A stretch of 12,829 nucleotides of DNA from an uncultured Devosia sp. (lineage in GTDB: Bacteria > Pseudomonadota > Alphaproteobacteria > Rhizobiales > Devosiaceae). The notes beneath the pieces are model-generated. The model was not told the origin of the DNA, ran no database searches, and worked only from the letters and a program-made list of their open reading frames with translations. Both the position numbers and the translations under genes were made by a program. The stretch's first letter is position 1. The number at the start of each line of letters is the position of its first letter. Positions 1 to 6,058 of this stretch are shown here, in pieces. The DNA is taken from the NCBI GenBank assembly GCA_913775215.1, contig CAJYKO010000088.1:1-12829 (forward strand), written 5' to 3'.

Positions 1-467
1 ACGAGACCAAGCGCGCTTCCAAGTGGCGTGCGCTCGACTATATGGGCCTGAAACCCGGCACGCCGATCACCGAGATCAAGCTCGACAAGGTGTTTATCGG
101 TTCGTGCACCAATGGCCGCATCGAAGACTTGCGCGCTGCCGCCGCTGCTATTGGCGACAAGAAGGTCGCTTCGCATGTCTCGGCCATGGTCGTGCCAGGC
201 TCGGGCCTCGTCAAGGAACAGGCGGAAGCCGAAGGCCTTGACCTCATCTTCAAGAATGCCGGCTTTGAATGGCGCGAACCGGGCTGCTCCATGTGCCTTG
301 CCATGAACCCGGACAAGCTGAAGCCCGAAGAACGCTGCGCCTCGACCTCGAACCGCAATTTCGAGGGCCGCCAGGGTTTCAAGGGCCGCACCCACCTCGT
401 CTCCCCCGCCATGGCCGCTGCCGCCGCCATTGCCGGCCACTTCGTCGATATCCGCGAGTGGCAGTAA
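1..467 (+). CDS. leuC: 3-isopropylmalate dehydratase large subunit, 3' part
   Basis: LeuC is the large subunit of isopropylmalate isomerase. With LeuD it converts 2-isopropylmalate to 3-isopropylmalate in cytoplasmic leucine synthesis. The gene is cut by the left edge: the reading frame is open from base 3 and only the C-terminal 154 residues are present. All three cysteine ligands of the 4Fe-4S cluster are visible: one in SCTNGR (codon 105-107) and two in the GCSMC motif (codons 285-287 and 294-296). The conserved SNRNFEGRQG and SPAMAAAAAIAGHF blocks and the end DIREWQ match the family, so the gene is intact as far as it is seen. Its partner leuD lies about 10.4 kb away on the other strand. 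The stop codon lies inside the start of the next gene. Confidence 0.97.
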   Translation, partial: ETKRASKWRALDYMGLKPGTPITEIKLDKVFIGSCTNGRIEDLRAAAAAIGDKKVASHVSAMVVPGSGLVKEQAEAEGLDLIFKNAGFEWREPGCSMCLAMNPDKLKPEERCASTSNRNFEGRQGFKGRTHLVSPAMAAAAAIAGHFVDIREWQ

Positions 468-889
468 CACGCACCGATTGGTCGGGGTTTTATGCCCCGA
501 CCCTCGATGATTTCGAGGCTATGGCGAGCAAAGCCTTGGCGGAACTGCCCGAGCCGTTCAAATCGCTCGCGGCCGACGTCACCTGCTCGGTCGCCGAATT
601 TGCCGAAGACGACGTCCTCGCCCATTTCGAAATGGAGAGCCCTTTCGAACTGATGGGTCTCTTCACCGGCATCGGTCTCACCGAAGACGGTGCCGTGCCC
701 CAGACCGGGCAATTGCCCAATACGGTCTTCCTCTACCGCCGCGCCATTCTCGATTATTGGGCCGAAAACGACGACAACACCCTTGGTGAAGTCGTCACCC
801 ACGTCCTGATCCACGAACTCGGCCACCACTTCGGCTTTTCCGACGAAGACATGGAAGAGATCGAAGCCCGCGCCGACGCAGAGGATTAA
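458..889 (+). CDS. Small zincin-like metallopeptidase family protein
   Basis: This 143-residue protein belongs to the small bacterial metallopeptidase family with a zincin-like fold (PF06262 type). The C-terminal motif HELGHHFGFSD (residues 119-129) contains HExxH, with a downstream aspartate as a likely third zinc ligand. The family segments PEPF, ESPFELMGL and FLYRRAILDYWAE are also present. There is no signal peptide or membrane segment, so it should be cytoplasmic. The physiological substrate of the family is unknown. I chose the GTG at 458 because the next in-frame start, ATG 521, would delete the conserved DDFEAM segment. From 458 the gene overlaps leuC by 10 bp and has no clear Shine-Dalgarno sequence, so translational coupling to leuC is likely. 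Family assignment is firm; the exact start is less so. Confidence 0.85.
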   Translation: MAVTRTDWSGFYAPTLDDFEAMASKALAELPEPFKSLAADVTCSVAEFAEDDVLAHFEMESPFELMGLFTGIGLTEDGAVPQTGQLPNTVFLYRRAILDYWAENDDNTLGEVVTHVLIHELGHHFGFSDEDMEEIEARADAED

Positions 890-905
890 GCCTCACAATC
901 CCCAC

Positions 906-963
906 GTCATTTCCGCGAAAACGATAATCCATAAACAGAAATCCCCGCTTTAGCGGGGATGAC
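906..963. repeat. REP-like palindromic intergenic element, left arm decayed
   Basis: The element begins GTCAT (906-910) and ends ATGAC (959-963), its exact complement. The right half is a perfect hairpin: 9-bp arms ATCCCCGCT and AGCGGGGAT around TT, at 941-960. The left half, TTCCGCGAAAACGATAATCC, resembles the TTCCCGCGAAAGCGGGAATCC arm of a dispersed proteobacterial repeat but no longer pairs. Translated on the minus strand it gives DYRFRGND, a peptide commonly seen in spurious ORFs over that repeat family. I infer a mobile or relic REP-type unit. Only one copy lies in this window. Confidence 0.6.
930..960 (-). terminator. Possible intrinsic terminator of yciB within the palindromic element
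   Basis: Read on the minus strand, the perfect 9-bp GC-rich hairpin (960-941) lies 30 bp past the yciB stop codon and is followed by TTTCTGTTTATGG. The T tract is interrupted, so termination may be partial. In the plus direction the same hairpin follows the metallopeptidase gene but has no T run directly after it. Confidence 0.4.
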
Positions 964-990
964 ATCGGGTTTTGGACCGGGTTGGAGGCT

Positions 991-1659
991 TCAGCTTTCG
1001 ACCACAACTTGTGGTGGAGAGGCGGGCTCGTTCTCCGGCGCATATTTGCTGAGCAGCGGGAGTTGGGTCATCGAGAAAATCATCGTCAGCGGCATGATCC
1101 CCCAGACCTTGAAGTTGACCCAGAACGCCGTATCGAAGTTGCGCCAGACGATTTCGTTGATCACGGCCAGCAGCACGAAAAACAGGCCCCAATTCAGCGT
1201 CAGCTTCCACCAGCCTTCCGGGCGGAGCCGGTAGACGTCGCCAAAGACATATTTAAGCAGCGATTTCCGGAACAGAAGACCACCCAGCAGCACCGAAGCA
1301 AAGAGCATATTGGTAATGGTGGGCTTGAGCTTGAAGAAAGTCTCATCCTGCAGCCACAGCGTCAGGCCGCCAAAAATCAAGACGACGACACCGGTTACCA
1401 GCGGCATGACCGGGATCTTTCCGAGCACGAGCTTGGAGATGACCAGCGAGACGGCCATGGCGATCATGAAGACTGCGGTCGCGAGAAAGAAGCCTTCCGG
1501 AAAAATCGGAGTGAGAGCCGGAAAGGCCGCCAGGATGCGATCGCCGAAGAAGTTGACGAGAAAGAATATGACCAGCGGGCCGAGCTCGAGCGAAAGCTTG
1601 GTGATCTGTGGCTTGAGGTCTTCCCAGCTGACTTCTGGTTGAGCGGCTTTATCGGTCAT
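991..1659 (-). CDS. yciB: YciB family inner-membrane protein (septation protein A / intracellular septation)
   Basis: This 222-residue polytopic membrane protein belongs to the YciB/IspZ family, which is linked to cell-envelope and division functions; its molecular activity is not settled. A hydrophilic N-terminus is followed by about five hydrophobic spans, including GPLVIFFLVNFF, FLATAVFMIAMAVSLVI, VMPLVTGVVVLIFGGLTLW and LNWGLFFVLLAVINEIVW. The segments GLTLWLQDETFFKLKPTI and FRKSLLKYVFGDVYRL are family hallmarks. I chose ATG 1659 because GGA lies 7 nt upstream. ATG 1671 and TTG 1719 are also in frame but lack a ribosome site. It is the last gene of the leftward block, 96 bp after ftsY, and could be co-transcribed or have its own promoter. 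Confidence 0.92.
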   Translation of the reverse strand: MTDKAAQPEVSWEDLKPQITKLSLELGPLVIFFLVNFFGDRILAAFPALTPIFPEGFFLATAVFMIAMAVSLVISKLVLGKIPVMPLVTGVVVLIFGGLTLWLQDETFFKLKPTITNMLFASVLLGGLLFRKSLLKYVFGDVYRLRPEGWWKLTLNWGLFFVLLAVINEIVWRNFDTAFWVNFKVWGIMPLTMIFSMTQLPLLSKYAPENEPASPPQVVVES

Positions 1660-1755
1660 TGTTGGTTCCATGGCGTCTTGCGCCAATGTGATTGCATGGG
1701 CCAAGCGGTGCAAGCGCAATAGGCTCCAAGCATGTTCAGATTTTGTCCGAGACGA

Positions 1756-2955
1756 TCAGTCCTGTCCGGCAATCGCCTTGGCAAAGTCGCGCGCCGCAAA
1801 TGGCTCGAGATCGTCTACCCCTTCGCCGACACCGATGAAATGCACGGGCAGACCGAACTTTCGGGCGATAGCAACGAGAATGCCGCCCCGCGCCGTGCCG
1901 TCGAGCTTGGTCATCACGAGCCCGGTCACGCCGGCCCGTTTTCCGAAAATCTCGACCTGCTTCATGGCGTTCTGCCCCGTCGTTGCATCGAGCGTCAGCA
2001 AGGTCGCATGCGGCGCCTCGGGCTCGACCTTCTTGATGACGCGAATGACCTTTTCAAGTTCGTTCATCAGCTCGTCGCGGTTCTGCAAGCGCCCGGCGGT
2101 GTCGATGATCAGCACATCGCGCCCCTCGGCCTTGGCCTGGGTAACGGCATCGAAGGCCAGACCCGAAGCATCGGCGCCAGCCGGTCTTGAAACAACCGGC
2201 GCGCCCGTCCGCTGGCCCCAGACCTGAAGTTGCTCGATTGCCGCCGCGCGGAACGTGTCGCCTGCGGCCAGCATCACGGATTTTCCTTCGCCTGCGAACT
2301 TTTGGGCCAGCTTGCCGATGGTCGTGGTCTTGCCCGAGCCGTTCACGCCAATCATCAGGATCACAAAGGGCTTTTTCGTCGTGTCGATCGTCAAAGGCCG
2401 CGCCACAGGCCCGAGCACCTTCTCGACTTCACCGGCGAGCACATTGCGCACGTCACTGCCCGAGACTTCGCGGTCGAACCTATCGCGGCGCAGCGTTTCA
2501 GTAATCGCCGTGGCCGTCTCGAGCCCGAGATCGGCCTGGATCAGCACATCCTCCAGCTCATCCAGCGTCGCCGCATCGAGCTTGCGCTTGGTGAAGACCG
2601 AGGTGATGGAATTGGCCAGGTTGTCCGAAGAGCGTTTTAGGCCCGTCGTCAGCCGCGAAAACCAGCTCTCGCGGGGCGCAGCCGTTTCCGGCGCCGGTAT
2701 GATCGGTACGCTGTCTCGGATTTCAGCAGCTCGAGCCTCGATGTCCTCGACATATTCGGTGGTCGTTTCGGGAGGACCGGGAAGGGGCACATGCTGTTCT
2801 TCAACCGGTTCCGGTTCGGGCGCCGGCGGCACGGTTTCGGGCACGGGTGGAATGGGCTCGACCGGCGCTTGGGGATGCGTTTCGGGCGGCGCGGGCGAGG
2901 GGACCGGCTCGGTGCCGAACAAGCGCTTGAAGAAACCGGAGACTTTATCGCTCAT
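1756..2955 (-). CDS. ftsY: Signal recognition particle receptor GTPase FtsY
   Basis: FtsY is the membrane-associated SRP receptor. It binds the Ffh-RNA-ribosome complex and hands nascent inner-membrane proteins to the translocon, with reciprocal GTP hydrolysis. The protein has 399 residues. Residues 1-90 form a proline- and glutamate-rich acidic A region. A short amphipathic stretch, WFSRLTTGLKRS, lies at 98-109 and is a likely lipid-contact helix. The N domain spans about 115-190 and the G domain follows, with P-loop GVNGSGKTTT (203-212), DTAGR (285-289), TKLDGTARGG (349-358) and the closing GVGEGVDDLEPF. The ATG at 2955 has AAGGA about 12 nt upstream. The gene lies 21 bp downstream of mtaB, as expected for one transcript. 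Its partner Ffh is encoded about 3.1 kb away on the opposite strand. Confidence 0.98.
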   Translation of the reverse strand: MSDKVSGFFKRLFGTEPVPSPAPPETHPQAPVEPIPPVPETVPPAPEPEPVEEQHVPLPGPPETTTEYVEDIEARAAEIRDSVPIIPAPETAAPRESWFSRLTTGLKRSSDNLANSITSVFTKRKLDAATLDELEDVLIQADLGLETATAITETLRRDRFDREVSGSDVRNVLAGEVEKVLGPVARPLTIDTTKKPFVILMIGVNGSGKTTTIGKLAQKFAGEGKSVMLAAGDTFRAAAIEQLQVWGQRTGAPVVSRPAGADASGLAFDAVTQAKAEGRDVLIIDTAGRLQNRDELMNELEKVIRVIKKVEPEAPHATLLTLDATTGQNAMKQVEIFGKRAGVTGLVMTKLDGTARGGILVAIARKFGLPVHFIGVGEGVDDLEPFAARDFAKAIAGQD

Positions 2956-2976
2956 GCTATTGTGTTTTCCTTCGCC

Positions 2977-4239
2977 TCAGTCCGCGGCCCGCAGCTTTTC
3001 GCCGATCAGGCCATCAGGGCCAAGCCCGATAATCCTGACGGCCGAGAGTTCGCCGGGCTGCATAGACGCAACGCGGACCGGCACAAATTGTTCGGTGCGC
3101 CCAAGCCCATTGCGCTCCATGAGCACATGTTCGGTCCGCCCCACCCGCGCTGCACAAAGCGCCGCAAATTGCCGCTCGCCTTCAGCCCGCAACAGCCCCG
3201 CGCGCGCCTTGGCTGTGGCCTTGCCCACTTGCGGCATGCGCGCCGCTGGCGTGCCGGGTCGCGGCGAATAGGGAAAGGCATGAATATAAGTCAGCCCCGC
3301 CTCACCGATAAAGCGCAGTGAATTTTCGAACATCGCCTCGGTCTCGGTCGGGAAACCAGCAATGATATCGGCGCCAAAGACCATGTCCGGCCGGATCGCC
3401 CGCAGCTTTTCGACGACCCCCAGCGCATCCTCGCGCAGATGCCGCCGCTTCATGCGCTTCAGGATGAGATCATCCCCCGATTGTAACGACAGATGCAGGT
3501 GCGGCATCAGCCGGGGATCGGCCACGGCCTCATAAAGCGCCGCGTCCGCCTCGATAGAATCGATCGAGGAAATCCGCAGCCGCGGCAGATCCGGCACGTG
3601 CCGCAAAATCGCCTGCACCAGCGTGCCCAGCGTCGGCGCCCCCGGCAGATCGGGCCCATAGGAGGTGATATCCACCCCCGTCAGCACGATCTCGCGCACC
3701 CCGTTGCCGACCAATGTCTTGATCTGCTCGACCACGAGACCCATCGGCACCGACCGCGATGGCCCCCGGCCAAAGGGAATGATGCAGAAGGTGCAGCGAT
3801 GGTCGCAACCATTCTGCACCTGGACGAATGCCCGCGTCCGCCGATCCATTCCGGCAATCAGATGCCCCGCGGTTTCCCGGACGCTCATAATGTCGTTGAC
3901 CTGCACCTTGTCATTGAGCGCGGTGCCAAAGACCATGGGCCGATAGCTTTCGGCTTTGAGCTTGTCCTCATTGCCGATGACGAGGTCGACCTCGTCCATG
4001 TCGCCAAAGGTGCGCGCCTCGGTCTGCGCCGCGCAACCGGTGACGATGATGCGCGCCGCCGGATTGTCGCGCCGTGCCTTGCGCACGGCTTGCTTGGCTT
4101 GCTTGACGGCCTCTTCGGTCACCGCGCAGGTATTGATGATGATGGCATTGTCGAGCCCAGCCTTTTCGGCCTCGGCCTTCATCACCTCGCCCTCATAGGC
4201 GTTCAAGCGGCAACCGAATGTGAGCGTTTCGACCGCCAT
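2977..4239 (-). CDS. mtaB: tRNA t6A37 methylthiotransferase MtaB (radical SAM)
   Basis: MtaB adds a methylthio group to N6-threonylcarbamoyladenosine at position 37 of tRNAs reading ANN codons, giving ms2t6A. The 420-residue protein has the usual three parts. The N-terminal methylthiotransferase domain carries cluster cysteines C10 (FGCRLN), C38 (NTCAVT) and C69 (TGCAAQ). The radical SAM domain carries the CxxxCxxC motif at C145, C149 and C152 in NGCDHRCTFC. The TRAM-like C-terminus runs from about residue 355. GVDITSYG and LHLSLQSGDD are typical of MtaB rather than MiaB or RimO. The start at 4239 shares one base with the dapF stop (TGATG), a classic coupling arrangement. A longer frame upstream only reads through dapF. 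The assignment rests on motifs and is strong. Confidence 0.95.
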   Translation of the reverse strand: MAVETLTFGCRLNAYEGEVMKAEAEKAGLDNAIIINTCAVTEEAVKQAKQAVRKARRDNPAARIIVTGCAAQTEARTFGDMDEVDLVIGNEDKLKAESYRPMVFGTALNDKVQVNDIMSVRETAGHLIAGMDRRTRAFVQVQNGCDHRCTFCIIPFGRGPSRSVPMGLVVEQIKTLVGNGVREIVLTGVDITSYGPDLPGAPTLGTLVQAILRHVPDLPRLRISSIDSIEADAALYEAVADPRLMPHLHLSLQSGDDLILKRMKRRHLREDALGVVEKLRAIRPDMVFGADIIAGFPTETEAMFENSLRFIGEAGLTYIHAFPYSPRPGTPAARMPQVGKATAKARAGLLRAEGERQFAALCAARVGRTEHVLMERNGLGRTEQFVPVRVASMQPGELSAVRIIGLGPDGLIGEKLRAAD

Positions 4240-5111
4240 CAGGCCGCCTCGGCGCGCGTCCAGGCGCCCGTTGCCGGATCGAATTCGCCGCGCCATTCGA
4301 ACTCGGCGGGACCCGTCAGGGTGACGTGATCGTCCGCCTGCCATTCAACGACGAGATCGCCGCCCGGCAGCGTCACCGTCGCCTTGCGGTCCGTCCGCCG
4401 CGTCCGCGCGCCATTGACCACAGCCGCACAAGCCGCCGTGCCGCAGGCCTCGGTCAGTCCTGCGCCACGTTCCCAGACGCGCAAGACGATCTTGCCCGGC
4501 TCGCTCACCTGGGCGATGCCGATATTGGCCCGCTCGGGGAAAATCGGATGGTTTTCGAGCATGGGCCCAAACCGATCGAGCGCATAGGACCAGACATCGT
4601 CCTTGACCCAGAACGTTGCATGCGGATTGCCGATCGCCATCACCGAAGGGGAATGCAGCACGGGCGCATCGATCGGCCCGATCTGCAATTCGATCTGTCG
4701 CGTGTCGGCAAATTCCTCGTTGAGCGGAATATCGTACCAGGCGAATTTCGGCGTGCCCATGTCAACGGTGATCAGCCCGCTTTCGGCCTCTTCACCAAAG
4801 AGAATTCCCGCCACGGTCTCGAAGGTAAACCGCTGCCGGCCCTGTTCAGCGCTGAGGAATTGCACCACACAGCGCATGCCATTGCCGCAGGCCTGGGCCC
4901 GCGAGCCATCGGAATTGATGATCTCGATATAATTGACCGTGCCGGGCATGCGGGAATCATGGATGGCCATGATCTGATCGAACTTGGTTTCGGCCCGCGC
5001 ATTGATCGCAATAGCCGCTTCCGGCTTCACGCGATCCATCCGGCCACGCATATCAGCGACGATGATCTGGTTGCCCAGCCCGTTCATCTTGAGAAAGGGT
5101 GCGTTGCTCAC
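4239..5111 (-). CDS. dapF: Diaminopimelate epimerase
   Basis: DapF interconverts LL- and meso-diaminopimelate in the cytoplasm, supplying the lysine precursor and the peptidoglycan cross-linking residue. The protein has 290 residues and two pseudo-symmetric halves, each with a catalytic cysteine: C75 in QACGNGMRC and C223 in TEACGTAACA. KMNGLGN at the N-terminus, GNPHATFWV and WERGAGLTEACGT are further signatures. The start is a GTG at 5111 with a weak GACAGG about 9 nt upstream. The frame is open further upstream but has no good start codon there. The gene lies 72 bp after the kinase gene and overlaps mtaB by one base, so transcription with mtaB and ftsY is likely. Confidence 0.97.
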   Translation of the reverse strand: MSNAPFLKMNGLGNQIIVADMRGRMDRVKPEAAIAINARAETKFDQIMAIHDSRMPGTVNYIEIINSDGSRAQACGNGMRCVVQFLSAEQGRQRFTFETVAGILFGEEAESGLITVDMGTPKFAWYDIPLNEEFADTRQIELQIGPIDAPVLHSPSVMAIGNPHATFWVKDDVWSYALDRFGPMLENHPIFPERANIGIAQVSEPGKIVLRVWERGAGLTEACGTAACAAVVNGARTRRTDRKATVTLPGGDLVVEWQADDHVTLTGPAEFEWRGEFDPATGAWTRAEAA

Positions 5112-5183
5112 GAGCGATGCCTGTCTTTTGGTCTCGGGCTCTATATGGCGGAAGTATGAGGCAATTGCCAGTGCCGCGCCTGG

Positions 5184-5771
5184 CTAAGCTCCGCGCCCGG
5201 CAACGACTATATCGGCGCGCTCCATGGGACGCGTTTCCATATAGTGCTCGACACTGGGCAAGAAGAGGTGGCGCCATTGCCGTTCCCATGCGCCAACCCC
5301 ACGGTCGAGCGACGTTGTTAGCGTCGTTGCTGCGTCGCTTTCGACCCAGATCTTCAGATCGTAAAGGTGCGCCAGGCGTTGGGCGAGCGCCGAGACGCCT
5401 TCCACGATGACCAGCTTGTTGCCAAGCTCAATCTCTTTCCAGGGTCCAAGTGCGCCACTCTCCCAGTCATAGAGCTGATAGCGACAGGCGCCGGTTCGAG
5501 CCAAGGTCTCGACCGCTTCGAAGAACGCTTCATGGCGCATATATGGAAACGGAAAGCCCGGCTCGATCGGATCCGGCCAGTGCTCCTGCGGCAGGACGAA
5601 ATCATCGAGGTAGATCAGTTCGGCTCCAAACGTCTCAACTAGCCGATCAGCCAGCGTCGACTTTCCCGACACCGGCAGACCGTCTATGCCAATCAGCCTG
5701 TTATTGGCCCGCGCTTGCAGTCTCTCTATCAGCGTGTCACCCGTGATTATGGCCCCGGTTTCTTGACTCAC
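5184..5771 (-). CDS. Uridine-kinase-like P-loop kinase
   Basis: This 195-residue protein has the fold of the uridine kinase/phosphoribulokinase branch of P-loop NTPases. The Walker A motif is GLPVSGKST (31-39) after an IGID strand. IYLDDF (about 53-58) is the DDF-type motif expected at the acceptor side. LVIVEGVSAL resembles the Walker B strand of uridine kinases, and RQWRHLFLPSVEHYM the late helical part. The substrate cannot be read from the sequence; a nucleoside or another small hydroxyl compound is plausible. I chose GTG 5771 because AGGGGAG lies about 9 nt upstream. The frame stays open to 5933, but those extra residues look like non-coding sequence. It is the first gene of the leftward block before dapF. 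Confidence 0.75.
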   Translation of the reverse strand: MSQETGAIITGDTLIERLQARANNRLIGIDGLPVSGKSTLADRLVETFGAELIYLDDFVLPQEHWPDPIEPGFPFPYMRHEAFFEAVETLARTGACRYQLYDWESGALGPWKEIELGNKLVIVEGVSALAQRLAHLYDLKIWVESDAATTLTTSLDRGVGAWERQWRHLFLPSVEHYMETRPMERADIVVAGRGA

Positions 5772-5793
5772 GCCCAAAACTCCCCTAAACGCG

Positions 5794-5846
5794 ACCCGTT
5801 CATCAGGCTTTTGCTCCTGACCAGCCGACCGGGACCCCGAACGGGT
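5794..5846 (-). promoter_or_regulatory. Candidate structured leader upstream of the kinase gene
   Basis: Perfect 8-bp arms ACCCGTTC (5794-5801) and GAACGGGT (5839-5846) enclose a second stem, CAGG/CCTG (5804-5807 and 5816-5819; TCAGG/CCTGA on the minus strand), with an A-rich loop. On the minus strand the structure lies just before the AGGGGAG ribosome site of the kinase gene, so it would fall in the 5' leader if transcription starts upstream. No known riboswitch class is recognised. Function is inferred from position only. Confidence 0.35.
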
Positions 5847-5993
5847 GCCACGATCCCGGAGGCCAACATCCGCCAGCGCGTTGCGCCCGCGGGTGGGTTT
5901 TGCGTTTGCCTGCATGAGTACCATATGGCTCACTGGACGAGCAAAGCGAGGACCCCGCCAAAGTTTTGGCGCCCCCGCGGAGGGCCAGCGAGG

Positions 5994-6022
5994 CCACCAG
6001 CGCGGTTTTAGCGCGTCGGTGG
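5994..6022 (+). promoter_or_regulatory. Stable hairpin in the ffh leader
   Basis: An 11-bp stem (CCACCAGCGCG against CGCGTCGGTGG) has one A-C mismatch and one G-T pair and closes a GTTTTAG-type loop. It ends 36 bp before the ffh ATG at 6059. It has no T run after it, so it is not a standard terminator. It could shape the ffh 5' leader. Confidence 0.35.
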
Positions 6023-6058
6023 CTGAGTGGTGCGGCCCGTGAGCGAGAAGGACTAAAA

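Larger units (their letters stand above)
5772..6058. other. Divergent intergenic region between the kinase gene and ffh
   Basis: This 287-bp stretch has no convincing gene. Frames that cross it (for example the open extension of the kinase gene to 5933) have poor, arginine- and glycine-rich translations. It must hold the ffh promoter and probably the kinase promoter. A weak candidate for ffh is TTGCGT (5900-5905) with ATATGG 17 nt later, too poor to call. It contains two notable inverted repeats, listed separately, and a smaller one (GCCAAA-GT-TTTGGC, 5957-5970). Its peculiar composition could mark a dispersed intergenic repeat, which one window cannot test. Confidence 0.6.

Noticed and set aside
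795..1043. Minus-strand open frame across the metallopeptidase-yciB gap
   Set aside because: Its translation comes from the palindromic element (DYRFRGND) and the antisense of flanking genes, with no family resemblance.
982..1722. Plus-strand open frame opposite yciB
   Set aside because: Its translation is rich in charged residues and glutamine with no domain, while the minus strand gives a clear YciB membrane protein.
5772..6058. SRP RNA (ffs) gene upstream of ffh
   Set aside because: The conserved SRP RNA tip with its GGAA-type tetraloop and internal loop could not be found on either strand.
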